Position numbers and translations under genes: made by a program
Assembly: GCF_012516375.2 (NCBI RefSeq)
Contig: NZ_CP051204.2
Coordinates: 4,774,001 to 4,838,000, forward strand
Length of the DNA stretch: 64,000 nucleotides
Direction: 5' to 3'
From: Chitinophaga oryzae
GTDB taxonomy: Bacteria > Bacteroidota > Bacteroidia > Chitinophagales > Chitinophagaceae
Notes under the pieces: model-generated
Told to the model about the DNA's origin: nothing
The model's database searches: none
What the model saw: the letters and a program-made list of their open reading frames with translations, nothing else
In this document: one piece after another, positions 30,101-41,011 of the stretch
Position numbering within the stretch: the stretch's first letter is position 1
How the letters are laid out: each line of letters begins with the position of its first letter

Positions 30101-33100
30101 AATCAAATCCCTGGCGCAGGTCTTCCGCCTTAAAAGCGGCAAAAGCCTCTTCCTGCGCCGCTTTGCCAAGGTGGGTATAATCGAGTACTGTCACCGGTAT
30201 TTCCACCTGCTCATATACGCACTGTACAGGAATGGTGAATTCATCATAATAAAATCCGGTGCGCAGAATAGTATATTGTTGTAACAGCCGGTTCCAGCTT
30301 TGTATGAAAGCATGCGGGCGTAATTGCTCCAGGTCGCACACAAATTGTTCTATATAGGTGCCGCCTTCACCATCATACAGACTATGGAAAAGCATACCTT
30401 CCTGCAGTCCGCTGAGCCGGTATAAACCGGACATCTGTCTGCGGCGGCTGACGCCTTTGTAAGGCGCCTCCAGGAAGCGGTCCAGCTCTTCCCAGCTGAT
30501 CTCCTGCCCCAGGCCATAATCGGCTGGTGTGACCATTGTTTCCTGCCGGGAAACACAATGCTGTATCAGTGTTTCCAGTTGCGACAGGTAGTCTGCCGCC
30601 AGCTGTGTTATTGTTGTGGGATTGTAATGCTGATGGCTGTACTTCCATTGTATCACCAGCGCTCCGTCCTGTACGATACAATCGACTACCATCTTTTCAT
30701 TGACCGGAAGCGCCGGCGACAGGCCTGTACCGGAAGATTCCCTTGCCAGGCCGATATAGCTGCCGGCCTGCGTCACATTGTCCGCCTGTCCGAGGTAGTT
30801 GAAGATGATATCCCAGGGATGGCTGCCTTGCAGCGACGGTACTTTATGGAGGTACTTCAGCACGCCGTAACCAATCCCTTTATCGGCGATCTTACGCAGG
30901 CTTTCTTTCACTGTTTTCAGCAGCGCCTCCGGTCCTTCGCCTTCAGCAGCGGGCAGGTATACGGGGTACAGCGAAGTAAACCAACCAACGGTGCGGCTGG
31001 TATCTATATCGGCGGCAATGTCTTCACGGCCGTGGCCTTCAAGACCAATAACAGTCCCCGCGGCGCCGCTCCAGGCCGACAATATACGGGTCAATGCCGC
31101 CAGTAACAGGTCATTCACCTCCGTCCGATAAGCTGATGCGGTGCGTTGTAACAGCTGTTGCGTGGAGGTGGCGTTCAACCGCACCTCGTGGGTACGTATG
31201 TCCGCTGCCGTTATTCTGCCGTTACTGCTAAAATCCGTTGGCAGCGGAAGATAACGTTCCCTGACCTGTTCCCAGAATGCCTGCTGGCTTTGCAACCTGG
31301 CGGACTGGCCATAACTGACCAGCGCCTGCTGCCATTGCCGGTAAGAGGTGCCTTTCGGCGCCGCCAGCGCCCCGGAGCCTTCCTTCAGCAGCAACGCAAG
31401 ATCTTCCAGCAGGATACGCCACGACACGCCGTCAACTGCGAGGTGATGGATCACCACCAGCAGCCGGTTACCCGTTTCTGTTGCAGGCGTACGCAGGAAT
31501 ACTGTTCTGACGAGGATACCATTTTCAAGACTAAGGGTAGCATGGTAATGATCCGCCAGCTCCTGTATCCGGCCTGCCAGTTGACCTGCCGGCGTTTCCC
31601 GCAGGTCTTCCACTTCCAGCATACCCTGATAGTCGCCATACGTCTGCGTCCATTCCTTTCCATCATAACGGAACCTGAAGCGAAGGCTGTCATGAGCAGC
31701 CAACAGCTGTTTTACGGCGGTTGCCAGCGTATCAGCATCTATCTGTTTGCTGACCGTCAGCAACAGGCTCTGGTTGAAATAAGGTGCGTCGGGACCGGCG
31801 GTTTCCAGGTACCACTGCTGGATGGGCAGCAGACCGCTGTCCCCTGTGAGCAGGCCCTGCTCACCTGTCAGCGCTGATTGGCTGCGTGACTGCAATTCAG
31901 CCGCCAGCGCAGCAATATGCTGACAGGTAAAGATATCGCGGGGCTGGAAGTTCAGGCCAGCCTTTCTGGCGCGGCTCACCAACTGTATGGTGATGATGGA
32001 ATCTCCGCCGGATTCGAAGAAATTATCGTAAACGCCTATACGCGGCAGGTTGAGCAATTGTTGCCATATCTCCGCCAGTATGCGCTCCGTTTCATTACGT
32101 GGTGCAGTATAGGCATTTGCCGTTACTGTTGAGAAGTCGGGGTCCGGCAACGCTTTGCGGTTTACCTTTCCGCTGGCCGTCAGCGGAATGGCTTCCAGCG
32201 GTACCGTGATGGCGGGCACCATGTATTCCGGGAGCCGCTCCCTGAGTGCGGATACGATTACTTCCTTGTCAAATGTGGCAGCCGGCACCACGTATGCGAC
32301 CAGGCGTTTATGACCACCGGCATCTTCCTTCACTACAACGGCGGCATCATTGACCAGCTGCGTATCCAGCAGCGCGTTTTCTATTTCGCCCGGCTCTACA
32401 CGGAAACCGCGGATCTTCACCTGATCGTCTATGCGGCCGAGATATTCGATGTTGCCATCCGGCAGCCAGCGGCACAGGTCACCGGTACGGTACATCCTGG
32501 CTCCGGCAGCCTGGCTGAAAGGATCAGCCACAAATTTTTCGGCAGTCAGGTCCAACCGGTTCAGATAGCCTCTCGCTACCTGTATGCCGGCAATATGCAA
32601 CTCACCGGCAATACCTGGAGGCAGCAGATGACCGGCTTTATCGAGGATATAAAGCCGGGTATTGGCGACAGGCTTACCTATCGGCACAATATCAATATGA
32701 CCGGGCGTTGCAGGGGCATGCCAGCAGGTGACCTCGATCGCAGCTTCCGTAGGGCCGTACAGGTTATACAGGTCCACATTCGGCAGCTTCTCTCTTACCG
32801 CCAGCACCTGTTGCGGTTTCAGGGCTTCGCCGCTGCACAGCACCCGCTGCAGCGAAGGGCAGGCGCCGCTGTCAATATTTTCAAGGAATACATTCAATAA
32901 CGACGGCACAAAATGAATGGTAGTGATACCATAATGCTGTATGGCGGCCTGTAGGTAGTCCGCGTCCTTTTGGCCGTCCGGCCTCGCAAATACCAGTTTA
33001 GCGCCGGAAACCAACGGCCAGAACAGCTCCCATACCGATACGTCGAAGCTGAAGGTGGTCTTCTGCAATACCGCATCTTCCGGCAGCAGGCCAAAATAAT

Positions 33101-36100
33101 CCTGCGCCCACTGCAGGCGGTTGACCACGCCTTTGTGTTCGTTCATCACCCCTTTGGGCATACCGGTGGAACCGGAAGTATAGATCACATAAGCGAGGCT
33201 TTGAGGAGTTATGGTCACCGCCGGCGCCGCAGCGGCGTAGCGGTGAATAAGCGGCCAGTCGGTATCCAGTCGCACGGCGGTCACGCCTGCCGGCACCAGC
33301 GCGGCTGTCCTGCTGTCGGCCAGTACCACCGTCGCCCGGGTGTCTTTCAGCATATAGCGGACCCTTTCTTCCGGATAACCCGGGTCTATGGGCACGTAAG
33401 CTCCGCCGGCGCGCAGCACGCCCAGGATGGCCACGATCATGGCGCCGGAGCGTTCGAGCAGGACGGGCACCAGTGTTTCCCTCCCAATTCCTTTATCCTG
33501 CAGAAAACCGGCCAGCTGCGCTGAACGTTCTTCCAGCTGACGGTAGGTCAGCGTCTCGTCTTCAAAGACGACAGCAATGGCTTCGGGCGTACGGTGCACC
33601 TGTTCCAGGAAAAGGCTGACCAGCGTTTGGTTTTCAGGGTAACTTTCATCCGTATCGTTAAAAGCGGCCAGCTGACGGCGCTCTGCATCGGTCAGCCATT
33701 CCAGGTCCTGTACCAGGGCATCTGCAGACGACGTTAGCTGTCGCAATACCTGTTCGAAGTGACCTGCCATAGCCTGAACATCGGCAGAAGAAAGTATGCC
33801 CGCATTGTAATTAAAACTGATGCGGGTCTCCTCACCTGCTTCGATGATCACACTCAGCGGATAATTGGTATGTTCCTCAACAGCAAGGTTGTCTATCCGC
33901 AGCCGCCAATTTTCGGTTTCCAGTGCTTTACCGACGGGATAGTTTTCAAACACCAGCAGGGTATCAAACAAATCACCGGAGATACCTGCGCCGCGCCGGA
34001 TGGTATCCAGGCCGGTATATTGAAACTCCCTGCTTTCCAGCTGGGAGGCCTGTATTTCCTGCAGCCAGGAGACCACGCGGCTGTTTTCCCGCACCGCCGT
34101 ATGCAACGGCAGCGTATTGATATACAAGCCTACCCGCTGTTCCACGCCTGGAAGATCTTCCGGGCGGCCGGACACTGTAACGCCGTAGGTCACTTCGCTG
34201 CGGCCGGTGTAGCGGGATAACAGGTACGCCCATACGCCCTGCATAATCGTATTGATCGTAAGCCGCTGCTGCTGCGCAAAACGCGTCAGTACGGCAGTAG
34301 CATTCCTGTCCAGCGACACCGTTGCCGTGTTATAAACACCGGCGCCTTTATTTCGTTCCGTGGCTGCGTGGATGAATGGCAACAGCGTGCCTTCATCGGT
34401 ATCTTTCAGGTACCCCTGCCAGTAAGCCGCTGCCTGCGCCTTGTCCTGCTGCTCCACGTAACGGATATAATCGTTGTACCGGTCTTTTTCGTATGGTTCA
34501 GGGGGCTCTCCGGCAGACAGTCTTCCGTAGGTGCGTAACAGGTTCTCCAGCAACAACGCCATGGACCAGCCGTCAAACAGGATATGATGGAACGTCCACA
34601 GCATCCGGTAGCGCTTATCATTCAACCGTATCAGCGCCACCCGCATGAGGGGCACTACGGTAAAATCGATGCCTTTTTCGCGGTCTGCCGCCTCATAGTC
34701 TCTCAATGCCTGTTGCCGCGCCTCTTCCGTCAGGTGGCTGAAGTCCAGCAGTTCAAAAGGCATCTCTGCCTCGCGGTAAGCGCATTGCAACGGTATGCTG
34801 AAATCATCATAATAAAAACCGGTGCGTAATATGCTGTAGCGGCTGAGAAGATGATTCCAGCTCTGTTGCAGCGCATCGATGTCCGGCGCTTCCAGGTCGC
34901 ATCTCAGCTGCTGGAAGTAAGCCGCATTTTGACTTTCGTACAGGCCGTGAAAGAGCATTCCTTCCTGAAGGCCGCTGAGGCGGCAGATATCCTCCACCTG
35001 CGCCTGTCGTTCCGCCCCCCTGAAGTCTGCAGCCATAAAGGCATCCAGCTCCTCCATGCTGACAATACCGCCCAGCCCGAAATCGGAGGGCGTAAAAACA
35101 GCGTGGCGCACAGCCGTACAATGCGCGATCAAAGTTTCCAGCTGCTCAAGATACCCGGCGGACAAGGCGATAATATCTGCCTCTTCGAAATGCAGCGTAC
35201 TATAGCTCCAGTCCAGCACGAGCGCTCCGTTTTGAATGATGCTGTTGACCGCTATTTTTTCCTGTACGGGATAGTCCGGCGCTACCGACTGTCCCGGCAG
35301 CTCAGCTGCATAACGCAACGGGCCGTCGTTTCCTGTCAGGTTGTCCAACTGCCCCAGGTAGTTAAACACGATGTCCCATGGATCACCGCCTTGCAGCGCA
35401 GGGACTTTGTTAAGATATTTCAGTACCCCGAAGCCGATGCCCCTGTCGGGCACCTGGCGGAGTTGTTCTTTGATCGTTTTCAATGTGGCGCCTGTACCGG
35501 CCTGCCCCGCGATATCCAGCAATACCGGGTACAGCGAGGTAAACCAACCAACGGTACGCGTAGTATCGATACCTTTAGCGATATCCTCCCTTCCGTGGCC
35601 TTCCAGGCCGATGACCACCTGTTGCCGGCCATCCCATGCAGCTACGGCCTGCGCCAGTGCGCACAGCAGTATATCGTTGATGGCGGTATGATAGGCTTTG
35701 GGGCTTCCTGCAGCAGCGCGGTTGTTTTTGCAGCATCCAGCCGTACCTGCCGTGTGCGTATATCCTTCAGCGTAGCAGGCCGCACATTGGTTTTCTGTTT
35801 GCTTAGCGGCGCATAGTGGCCGGTAATTTTCTCCCAATAAGCCGGCTGACCGGACAGCAACGCCTGGCTTCCATAGCCCGCCAGCGCTTCCCGCCATTGG
35901 CGCACAGAAGCGCCTTTAGCACCCAGCACAGCTTCCGCCTGTTTGTTGTCTTTATTTTTCAGCAATAATGCCAGGTCTTCCAGTATAATTCTCCAGGACA
36001 CGCCATCTACCGCCAGGTGATGGATAGCCAGTAACAAATAGTTATGTGCTTCCGTCGAAGGTGTCAGGAGCAGGGTGGCGTGCAATAAATCGCCGGTGGC

Positions 36101-39100
36101 AATATCCAGGCTGCGATGGGCCGCGTTAGCGTACGACAGCAGCTGTTCCTGCATGGCCGCCACCGGGGTAGCGCGGAGATCTGCCACTTCCAGGCTGCCT
36201 TCCGCAGTACCATAGCGCTGTGTCCAGCCGGTGGCGCCCTGCTGACAGGTAAAACGCAGCGCGTCGTGATAACGCACCAGTCCTGCTACGGCGTTGGCCA
36301 TGGCTTCCGGCGTAATATGTTTATCTACCGCTATCGACAGTCCCTGGTTATAGTAAGACACCGTAGGCGGTTCGCTATCAAAATACCATTGCTGAATCGG
36401 CAACAAACCGCTTTCGCCGGTGAGCGTGCCTTGTTCCCCTGCATGTACTGTCTCCTGCCCGGCGCCCAGCATGGCAGCGAGGCCGCCGATGGTCTGGTGC
36501 AGGAAGAGATCGCGGGGATGCAGGTGGTAGCCTGCACGACGGGCGCGGCTCACCACCTGGATGGTAATAATAGAGTCACCGCCCAGCTCAAAAAAATTAT
36601 CGTTTAGCCCTACCCGTTCTACCCCGAGCAGGTCCTTCCATATGAGGGCCAGCGCCTGTTCTGTGGCAGTATGCGGCGCTATATATTCATTCGTCAGCAC
36701 AGCACCCGCGTCGGCATCGGGCAACGCTTTTTTATCAACCTTACCGTTACGCGTAAGCGGTAGTTTATCCAATGCTATGAGAATGGCCGGCACCATGTAT
36801 TCCGGCAGCTGTTCTTTCAGGTAGGCCAGGATAGCGGCTTTGTCGTATACGCCGTTGGGCACCACATAACCAATCAACCGTTTGTTGCCTTTGCCATCGG
36901 CCTTCGCCAGCACTACCGCCTGGTTGACCAGCTTACATTTGGTCATCACGCTTTCTATCTCTCCCAGCTCGATACGGAATCCGCGTATTTTCACCTGGTC
37001 GTCTATACGACCGAGGTATTCCACTGTTCCATCCGGCAGCCAGCGGCCGAGGTCACCGGTACGGTACATACGGGCGCCGGGTTCATGGCTGAACGGGTCG
37101 GCGACAAACCGTGTTGCCGTTAGGTCCGGACGATGAAGGTATCCTCTCGCCAGCCCGGCGCCGCCCACATGCAGCTCTCCGGCTACGCCGGGGGGTACCA
37201 GTCCGCCGTAGGGGTCCAGGATGTACAGGCTCAGGGTAGGAATAGGTACCCCGATAACGCTGCCGCTGTTGGCATGATGTAATGCGATCGGCTGGTAGGT
37301 GACGTGCACCGTAGTTTCTGTAATGCCGTACATATTGATCAGCCGGCAGTTGCCGTATCGTTGCAGCCAGGGCTGTACCTTTCCGGGGTTTAATGCTTCT
37401 CCGCCAAAGATCACATACCGCACCGGCACGGTATCCGTGGCGCCGGTCAGGTAGTCCTGCAGGACGTAAAAAGCGGAAGGCGTCTGGTTGAGGATGGTCA
37501 CCTTCTCCCGCAGCAACAGTTCCCCGAAAGCCATCGCATCCTGCGCTACCGGCTTAGGCACTATCACGAGGCGGCCGCCATAGAACAGCGCGCCGTACAT
37601 TTCCCAGACGGAGAAGTCGAAGCAGAAAGAGTGGAACATCGTCCAGACGTCTGCGCTGTTAAAATCATACAACGGCGCCTCGGTCTCAAACAGCCGCACT
37701 ACGTTGCGATGCTCAATGAGCACGCCTTTGGGGTTACCGGTAGAACCGGAGGTATAGATCACGTAAGCGAGGTTAGACGGCCGCAATGATGTGACCGGCG
37801 GCGCCGTTTTGTATGCGGCAGGCGTACGCAGCTTCTTATCTGCGGCCACCAGCACGATATCTTTGCGGTTGGTTTTTAGTTTGTCCTTGCAGGCACTGCT
37901 GGTCACTACTACCCTGGCAGCGGTATCTTCGATAATAAAGCGGACCCGCTCTTCCGGGTAATCCGGATCGACAGGCACGTAGGCGCCGCCGGCTTTCAGG
38001 ATACCCAGGATACCGATGATCATCTCCGGAGAACGCTCCAGGCAGATAGGCACAAGCGTATCTTCTTCCACTCCCTTTTCCCGCAGGTGATGCGCCAGCT
38101 GGTTGGAGCGCGCATGTAATTCACCGTAGGTCAACGTCGTTCCGTCCAGTGATACTGCAACGGCATCGGGCGTACGAAGCGCCTGTTCTATCAGCAGGTC
38201 TACCATGGTTTTCTCCCTGGGATAACCGACAGCAGCAGCGTTGAATGTTCCCAGCAACTGTTCTCTTTCACCGGCAGTCAGCATCGGCAGCAGCCCGATT
38301 TTCTCCTGCGGCGCCGCTACAACGCTGCGCAACAGTTGTTCGAAATGCCCCCATAAGCGGATAATCGTCTGCCGGGTGAACAGATCGCTGCAATATTCCA
38401 GGTTCACATCGATACCGTCCGGATTTTCTACGGCAGAAAAATTCAGATCGAACAACGTGGTCGTATGTTCGATCTCTTCAGTCTTAACAGTCAAACCACC
38501 GAGGCGGAGCATAAAGTTGTCCGACATTTTCTCCAGGCCAAAAACGACCTGGAACAACGGCGCTCTGCTAAGGTCCCGGTTGGTGACCACCGCATCCACT
38601 ATCTTTTCAAACGGCACTTCCTGGTGTTCATAAGCACCCACTGTTGTTTCTTTTACCTGTTGCAGCAGGTCAGTAAAGGCAGGATTATTGCCAAGGTCGC
38701 TGCGCAGGGCGAGCGTATTTACAAAGAATCCGATCAGTCCTTCCGCTTCTTCCTGCAACCTGCCGTCAACGGGGCAACCTACGCAGATGTCATCCTGTCC
38801 GCTATAGCGGTGCAGCAGCACTTTAAATGTTGCCAGCAGGGTCATGTACAGCGTGACGTTCTGTTCGCGGGAAAGTAGCCGCAGCCGGCCGGTCAGCTCC
38901 TTATCTATTTTGAAAGGGATCAAGGCGCCGTTGGTACTTTTCCGGACACCCCGGCTACCGTCTCCCGGCAGCTCCAGTAAAGCGGTGCCGGACAACTTTT
39001 TTCGCCAGTAGTCCAGTTTGTTTTCCAGGAAGCGGCCCCGCAGGTGTTTACGCTGCCACAGCGCATAGTCTGCATATTGAACAGGAAGCGGCGGTGTCGT

Positions 39101-39823
39101 GTCTGTACGGCCACCGGAATAAACGGCGTACAGTTCCTCCACTTCATTAAACAGGATGGACATGGACCAGCCGTCTACCGCAATATGGTGAATGACTATC
39201 ACCAGAATATGTTCTTCTGCCGACAGCCTGATGAGATGTACACGGAGCGGATGGTCCCGGCCCAGGTCGAAAGGAGCATTGATCAACGTGCCGATGCAGG
39301 CGCTCAGTTGTATGGCATCTGCGGTCTCGCTCGTATCAGCCGTAAAGCCAAGATGCCACCGGTCTTTTTCCAGCACATGCTGGTACGGCCGGCCTTCTTC
39401 CTGTAAGATGACCGTCCTCAGTATTTCGTGGCGGTTCACGATCGCCTGAAAAGTGCGTTCCAGCGAAGCTGTGTCCAGGCGGCCGCTGATACGGAACGCG
39501 CCTCTCAAATGATATTGCACCGACCCTTCCAGCTGATCAATGAACCAGAGGCGTTCCTGGCCAAAAGACAGAGGAACATGTCCTTCAAAGATACCAGCCA
39601 GCGGAGTGATCGTCGTCGTGTAATCCTGTTCGTTATCCTGTTGCTTCAGGTATTCGATCAGCCTGACTTTATGTTCCTTTAGTTTCGCAAGAAACGACTC
39701 ATCGAGTTCCCTGTCATCCGCTATATTCAGTAACAGGCTATCGTCTTCAAAAGATATTGTGACCCCATTTTCAGTTGCCTGCTGCAACAGGGCTAAAATA
39801 TCGTTAGTATTTAAACTGGGCAT
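24129..39823 (-). CDS. Non-ribosomal peptide synthetase NRPS1, four modules, interrupted by a -1 frame change at 35696-35702
   Basis: First synthetase in the operon: TubC docking - C-A-T-E - C-A-T-E - C-A-T - C-A-T. It lies in two overlapping frames. The upstream frame (39823 to 35642) covers docking domain, C1, A1, T1 and half of E1. The downstream frame is open from 35897 to 24129 and continues E1 exactly at PK-AYHTAIND. Joining them at 35696-35702 restores a normal E domain, so this is one gene with a -1 shift, not two. A-domain codes are DFWNIGMVH(K) (Thr), DVWHLSLIE(K) (Ser), DLTKIGHIG(K) (Asp) and DAYTVAAVC(K) (Phe/Tyr-like). I chose the ATG at 39823 because translation then begins at the docking domain, as in NRPS2 and NRPS3; an in-frame ATG at 39889 would add 22 Ala/Pro-rich residues. 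The shift may be a mutation, a sequencing error or recoding. The C-terminal tail is acidic (ESDTAYDVHEL). Confidence 0.9.
24190..27270 (-). other. NRPS module 4: C-A(aromatic)-T
   Basis: C4 is of LCL type (HHIASDGWS), as expected after a module without E. A4 reads DAYTVAAVC, close to Phe and Tyr codes (GrsA Phe is DAWTIAAIC). The carrier protein is LGGDS and no E domain follows. Predicted residue: Phe or Tyr; the choice is uncertain. Confidence 0.65.
27330..30510 (-). other. NRPS module 3: C-A(Asp)-T
   Basis: C3 is of DCL type with HHMLLDGWS. A3 has the ATDLGNT signature and code DLTKIGHIG, the Asp code. The carrier protein is LGGHS and no E domain follows. Predicted residue: L-Asp. This block closely resembles module 10. 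Confidence 0.8.
30511..35080 (-). other. NRPS module 2: C-A(Ser)-T-E
   Basis: C2 is of DCL type (HHILFDGWS), in agreement with the E domain before it. A2 reads DVWHLSLIE, a Ser code with Glu instead of Asp at position 331. The carrier protein is FFESGGDS, with Ser in place of the usual Leu before GGDS. E2 has HHLAVDG, GHGRE and RTVGWFTSLYP. Predicted residue: D-Ser. Confidence 0.8.
35081..39600 (-). other. NRPS module 1: C-A(Thr)-T-E
   Basis: C1 is about 38280-39600 (PLSFGQERLWFID, HHIAVDG). A1 is about 36780-38250; the residues FDFSVW, N, IFG, M and VH give DFWNIGMVH, the Thr code. The carrier protein is about 36480-36640 (LGGDS). E1 is about 35090-36430 (HHLAVDG upstream of the frame change; GHGRE and RTVGWFTSLYP downstream). 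Predicted residue: D-Thr or D-allo-Thr. C1 is of LCL type in sequence; whether it takes a fatty acyl starter cannot be told by eye. Confidence 0.8.
35696..35702 (-). other. Candidate -1 frameshift site (slippery heptamer) inside epimerization domain 1 of NRPS1
   Basis: In the upstream frame the codons are GCC CCA AAG CCT; the homology-restoring frame reads CCC AAA GCC TAT (P-K-A-Y). The heptamer C CCA AAG has the X XXY YYZ form of -1 ribosomal frameshift sites. Without a shift, translation stops about 19 codons later at 35642. The paralogous E domain of NRPS2 module 7 has CCA AAA GCG at the same place, so a one-base loss (A or C) from this run explains the difference equally well. A 5-bp stem with a 4-base loop (TGCGC/GCGCA) lies about 30 bases downstream, farther than usual for a stimulatory structure. 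Confidence 0.6.
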
Positions 39824-39853
39824 TGTGCTTGGATTTAATGAAGTTTCCGGGAA

Positions 39854-39869
39854 CGGCGCAGGAGCGCCG
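39854..39869 (-). other. Short hairpin upstream of NRPS1
   Basis: Six-bp perfect stem (CGGCGC/GCGCCG) with a 4-base loop between the SbnA-like gene and NRPS1. No T-run follows, so it is not a simple terminator. Its place 30 bases before the preferred NRPS1 start also argues that the ATG at 39823, not the one at 39889, is used. Confidence 0.4.
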
Positions 39870-39907
39870 GCCAATAGTGCGTCAGACAACGTATGTGCGG
39901 CGTTTTT

Positions 39908-40873
39908 TTAAGCGACAGTGGCCGATTGCAGCTTATGCGCCAGTTGCGCCGCCCACTCCGGATTGTAGATCGTGTCCAGGTAGGAATGGCCTTTGTCGGG
40001 GAAGACGAGCAGTGAATTCGGAGGTTTGGGAAAGGACTGCTGACGGAAATAATTTTTAGCGGCAAGATATACGGCGCCGGAAGAAGCCCCCGCAAAGATC
40101 ACCTGTTCATTAAGCAATTCGAGGCAGCCTTTCACGATATCTGTTTGTGAAAGGATCACCACATCATCTATGAGGGCGTTTTTTATGATAGGCGGCACCT
40201 GGCTGGCGCCGATACCGGAGATGTATCTTTTTACCGGCGGCGCGTTGAAGATCACGGAACCTTCTACATCTACCCCTACTATTTTAATATCAGGGCGCTC
40301 CGCTTTAATACTGCTGGAGATGCCCGTGATGGCGCCGCTGGAGCTTACCGCCACAAACACGTAGTCGATGGGCTCCGGACAAGCCAGGATTTCTTTTGTC
40401 AGTCCGTAATAGCCTTTGTAATTATTGGGATCGCCGTATTGATCGGCGATAAAAGAATTTTCGATGGTGGTATGCAGGCGGTTGACGGTATCTATGCGGG
40501 TGAGCAGGTATCCGCCGGTATGATCGCGTTCTGTGATCTTCACCACCTTATAGGAGAGGATATTCAGCAGCGCTTCGTAAGCGCTGTTGATGTTCGGATC
40601 TATCACCGGGATAAATTTCAGGTCTAGCATTTTACAGATGGAAGCCACGGCAATAGCGAGGTTACCGGAGCTGGACGCGATGATGGTGGTATCTTTGTTG
40701 ATATGGCCGGCTTTGATACCGTTGTAGATAATGCTGTAACCGGCGCGGTCTTTAGAGCTGCCGGAGAAATTGTTATACTCCAGTTTAGCCCACAAAGGGG
40801 TGTTGGTATTCCGGAGGGAAATGAGGGGGGTGTTGCCGATAAAAGCGGACAACTTTTCAAGCTGCTGTAGCAT
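39908..40873 (-). CDS. SbnA-like PLP-dependent enzyme (2,3-diaminopropionate precursor synthesis, cysteine synthase fold)
   Basis: A 321-aa protein of the cysteine synthase/OASS fold. The likely PLP lysine is K41 in SGSSKDRAGY. The substrate loop reads SSSGN (about residues 67-71), as I remember for SbnA, where cysteine synthases have TSGNTG. The C-terminal GASSGA motif (about 280) is also typical. SbnA joins O-phosphoserine and glutamate to make the precursor that SbnB oxidises to 2,3-diaminopropionate. No SbnB-like gene is seen in the window; it may lie beyond base 1 or elsewhere. The gene sits directly upstream of NRPS1, so it probably supplies an unusual monomer, perhaps for module 8, whose A-domain pocket is acidic. 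The alternative is a cysteine synthase-like enzyme for another beta-substituted alanine. Confidence 0.8.
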   Translation of the reverse strand: MLQQLEKLSAFIGNTPLISLRNTNTPLWAKLEYNNFSGSSKDRAGYSIIYNGIKAGHINKDTTIIASSSGNLAIAVASICKMLDLKFIPVIDPNINSAYEALLNILSYKVVKITERDHTGGYLLTRIDTVNRLHTTIENSFIADQYGDPNNYKGYYGLTKEILACPEPIDYVFVAVSSSGAITGISSSIKAERPDIKIVGVDVEGSVIFNAPPVKRYISGIGASQVPPIIKNALIDDVVILSQTDIVKGCLELLNEQVIFAGASSGAVYLAAKNYFRQQSFPKPPNSLLVFPDKGHSYLDTIYNPEWAAQLAHKLQSATVA

Positions 40874-40890
40874 GTTTGCATTTTTATGGT

Positions 40891-40932
40891 AAAAAACCGG
40901 GGGTATACCTGCATCCGGGGAGGATGCAGGTA
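40891..40932 (-). terminator. Hairpin followed by a U6 tract, upstream of the SbnA-like gene
   Basis: Perfect 11-bp stem (TACCTGCATCC/GGATGCAGGTA, 40906-40916 with 40922-40932) with a 5-base loop, then 9 bases (TACCCCCGG), then T6 at 40891-40896. It lies between the CmlA-like gene and the SbnA-like gene of the same operon. The 9-base gap between stem and T-run is unusual for an intrinsic terminator, but a weaker CCGG/CCGG pairing can abut the T-run. It could be a partial terminator or an attenuator read through by the NusG-like factor. Confidence 0.6.
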
Positions 40933-41011
40933 GCAGATTAGTTGGCGAATGATAATGGTGTTCAGGAAAGAAAAAGGAGCGTCATCAACAAACAATCGGA
41001 AAGGGCCGGCA

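Noticed and set aside
24129..35897. A separate synthetase gene starting at 35897
   Set aside because: Its first 65 residues are out-of-frame sequence with no domain; the true protein continues from the upstream frame within the E domain.
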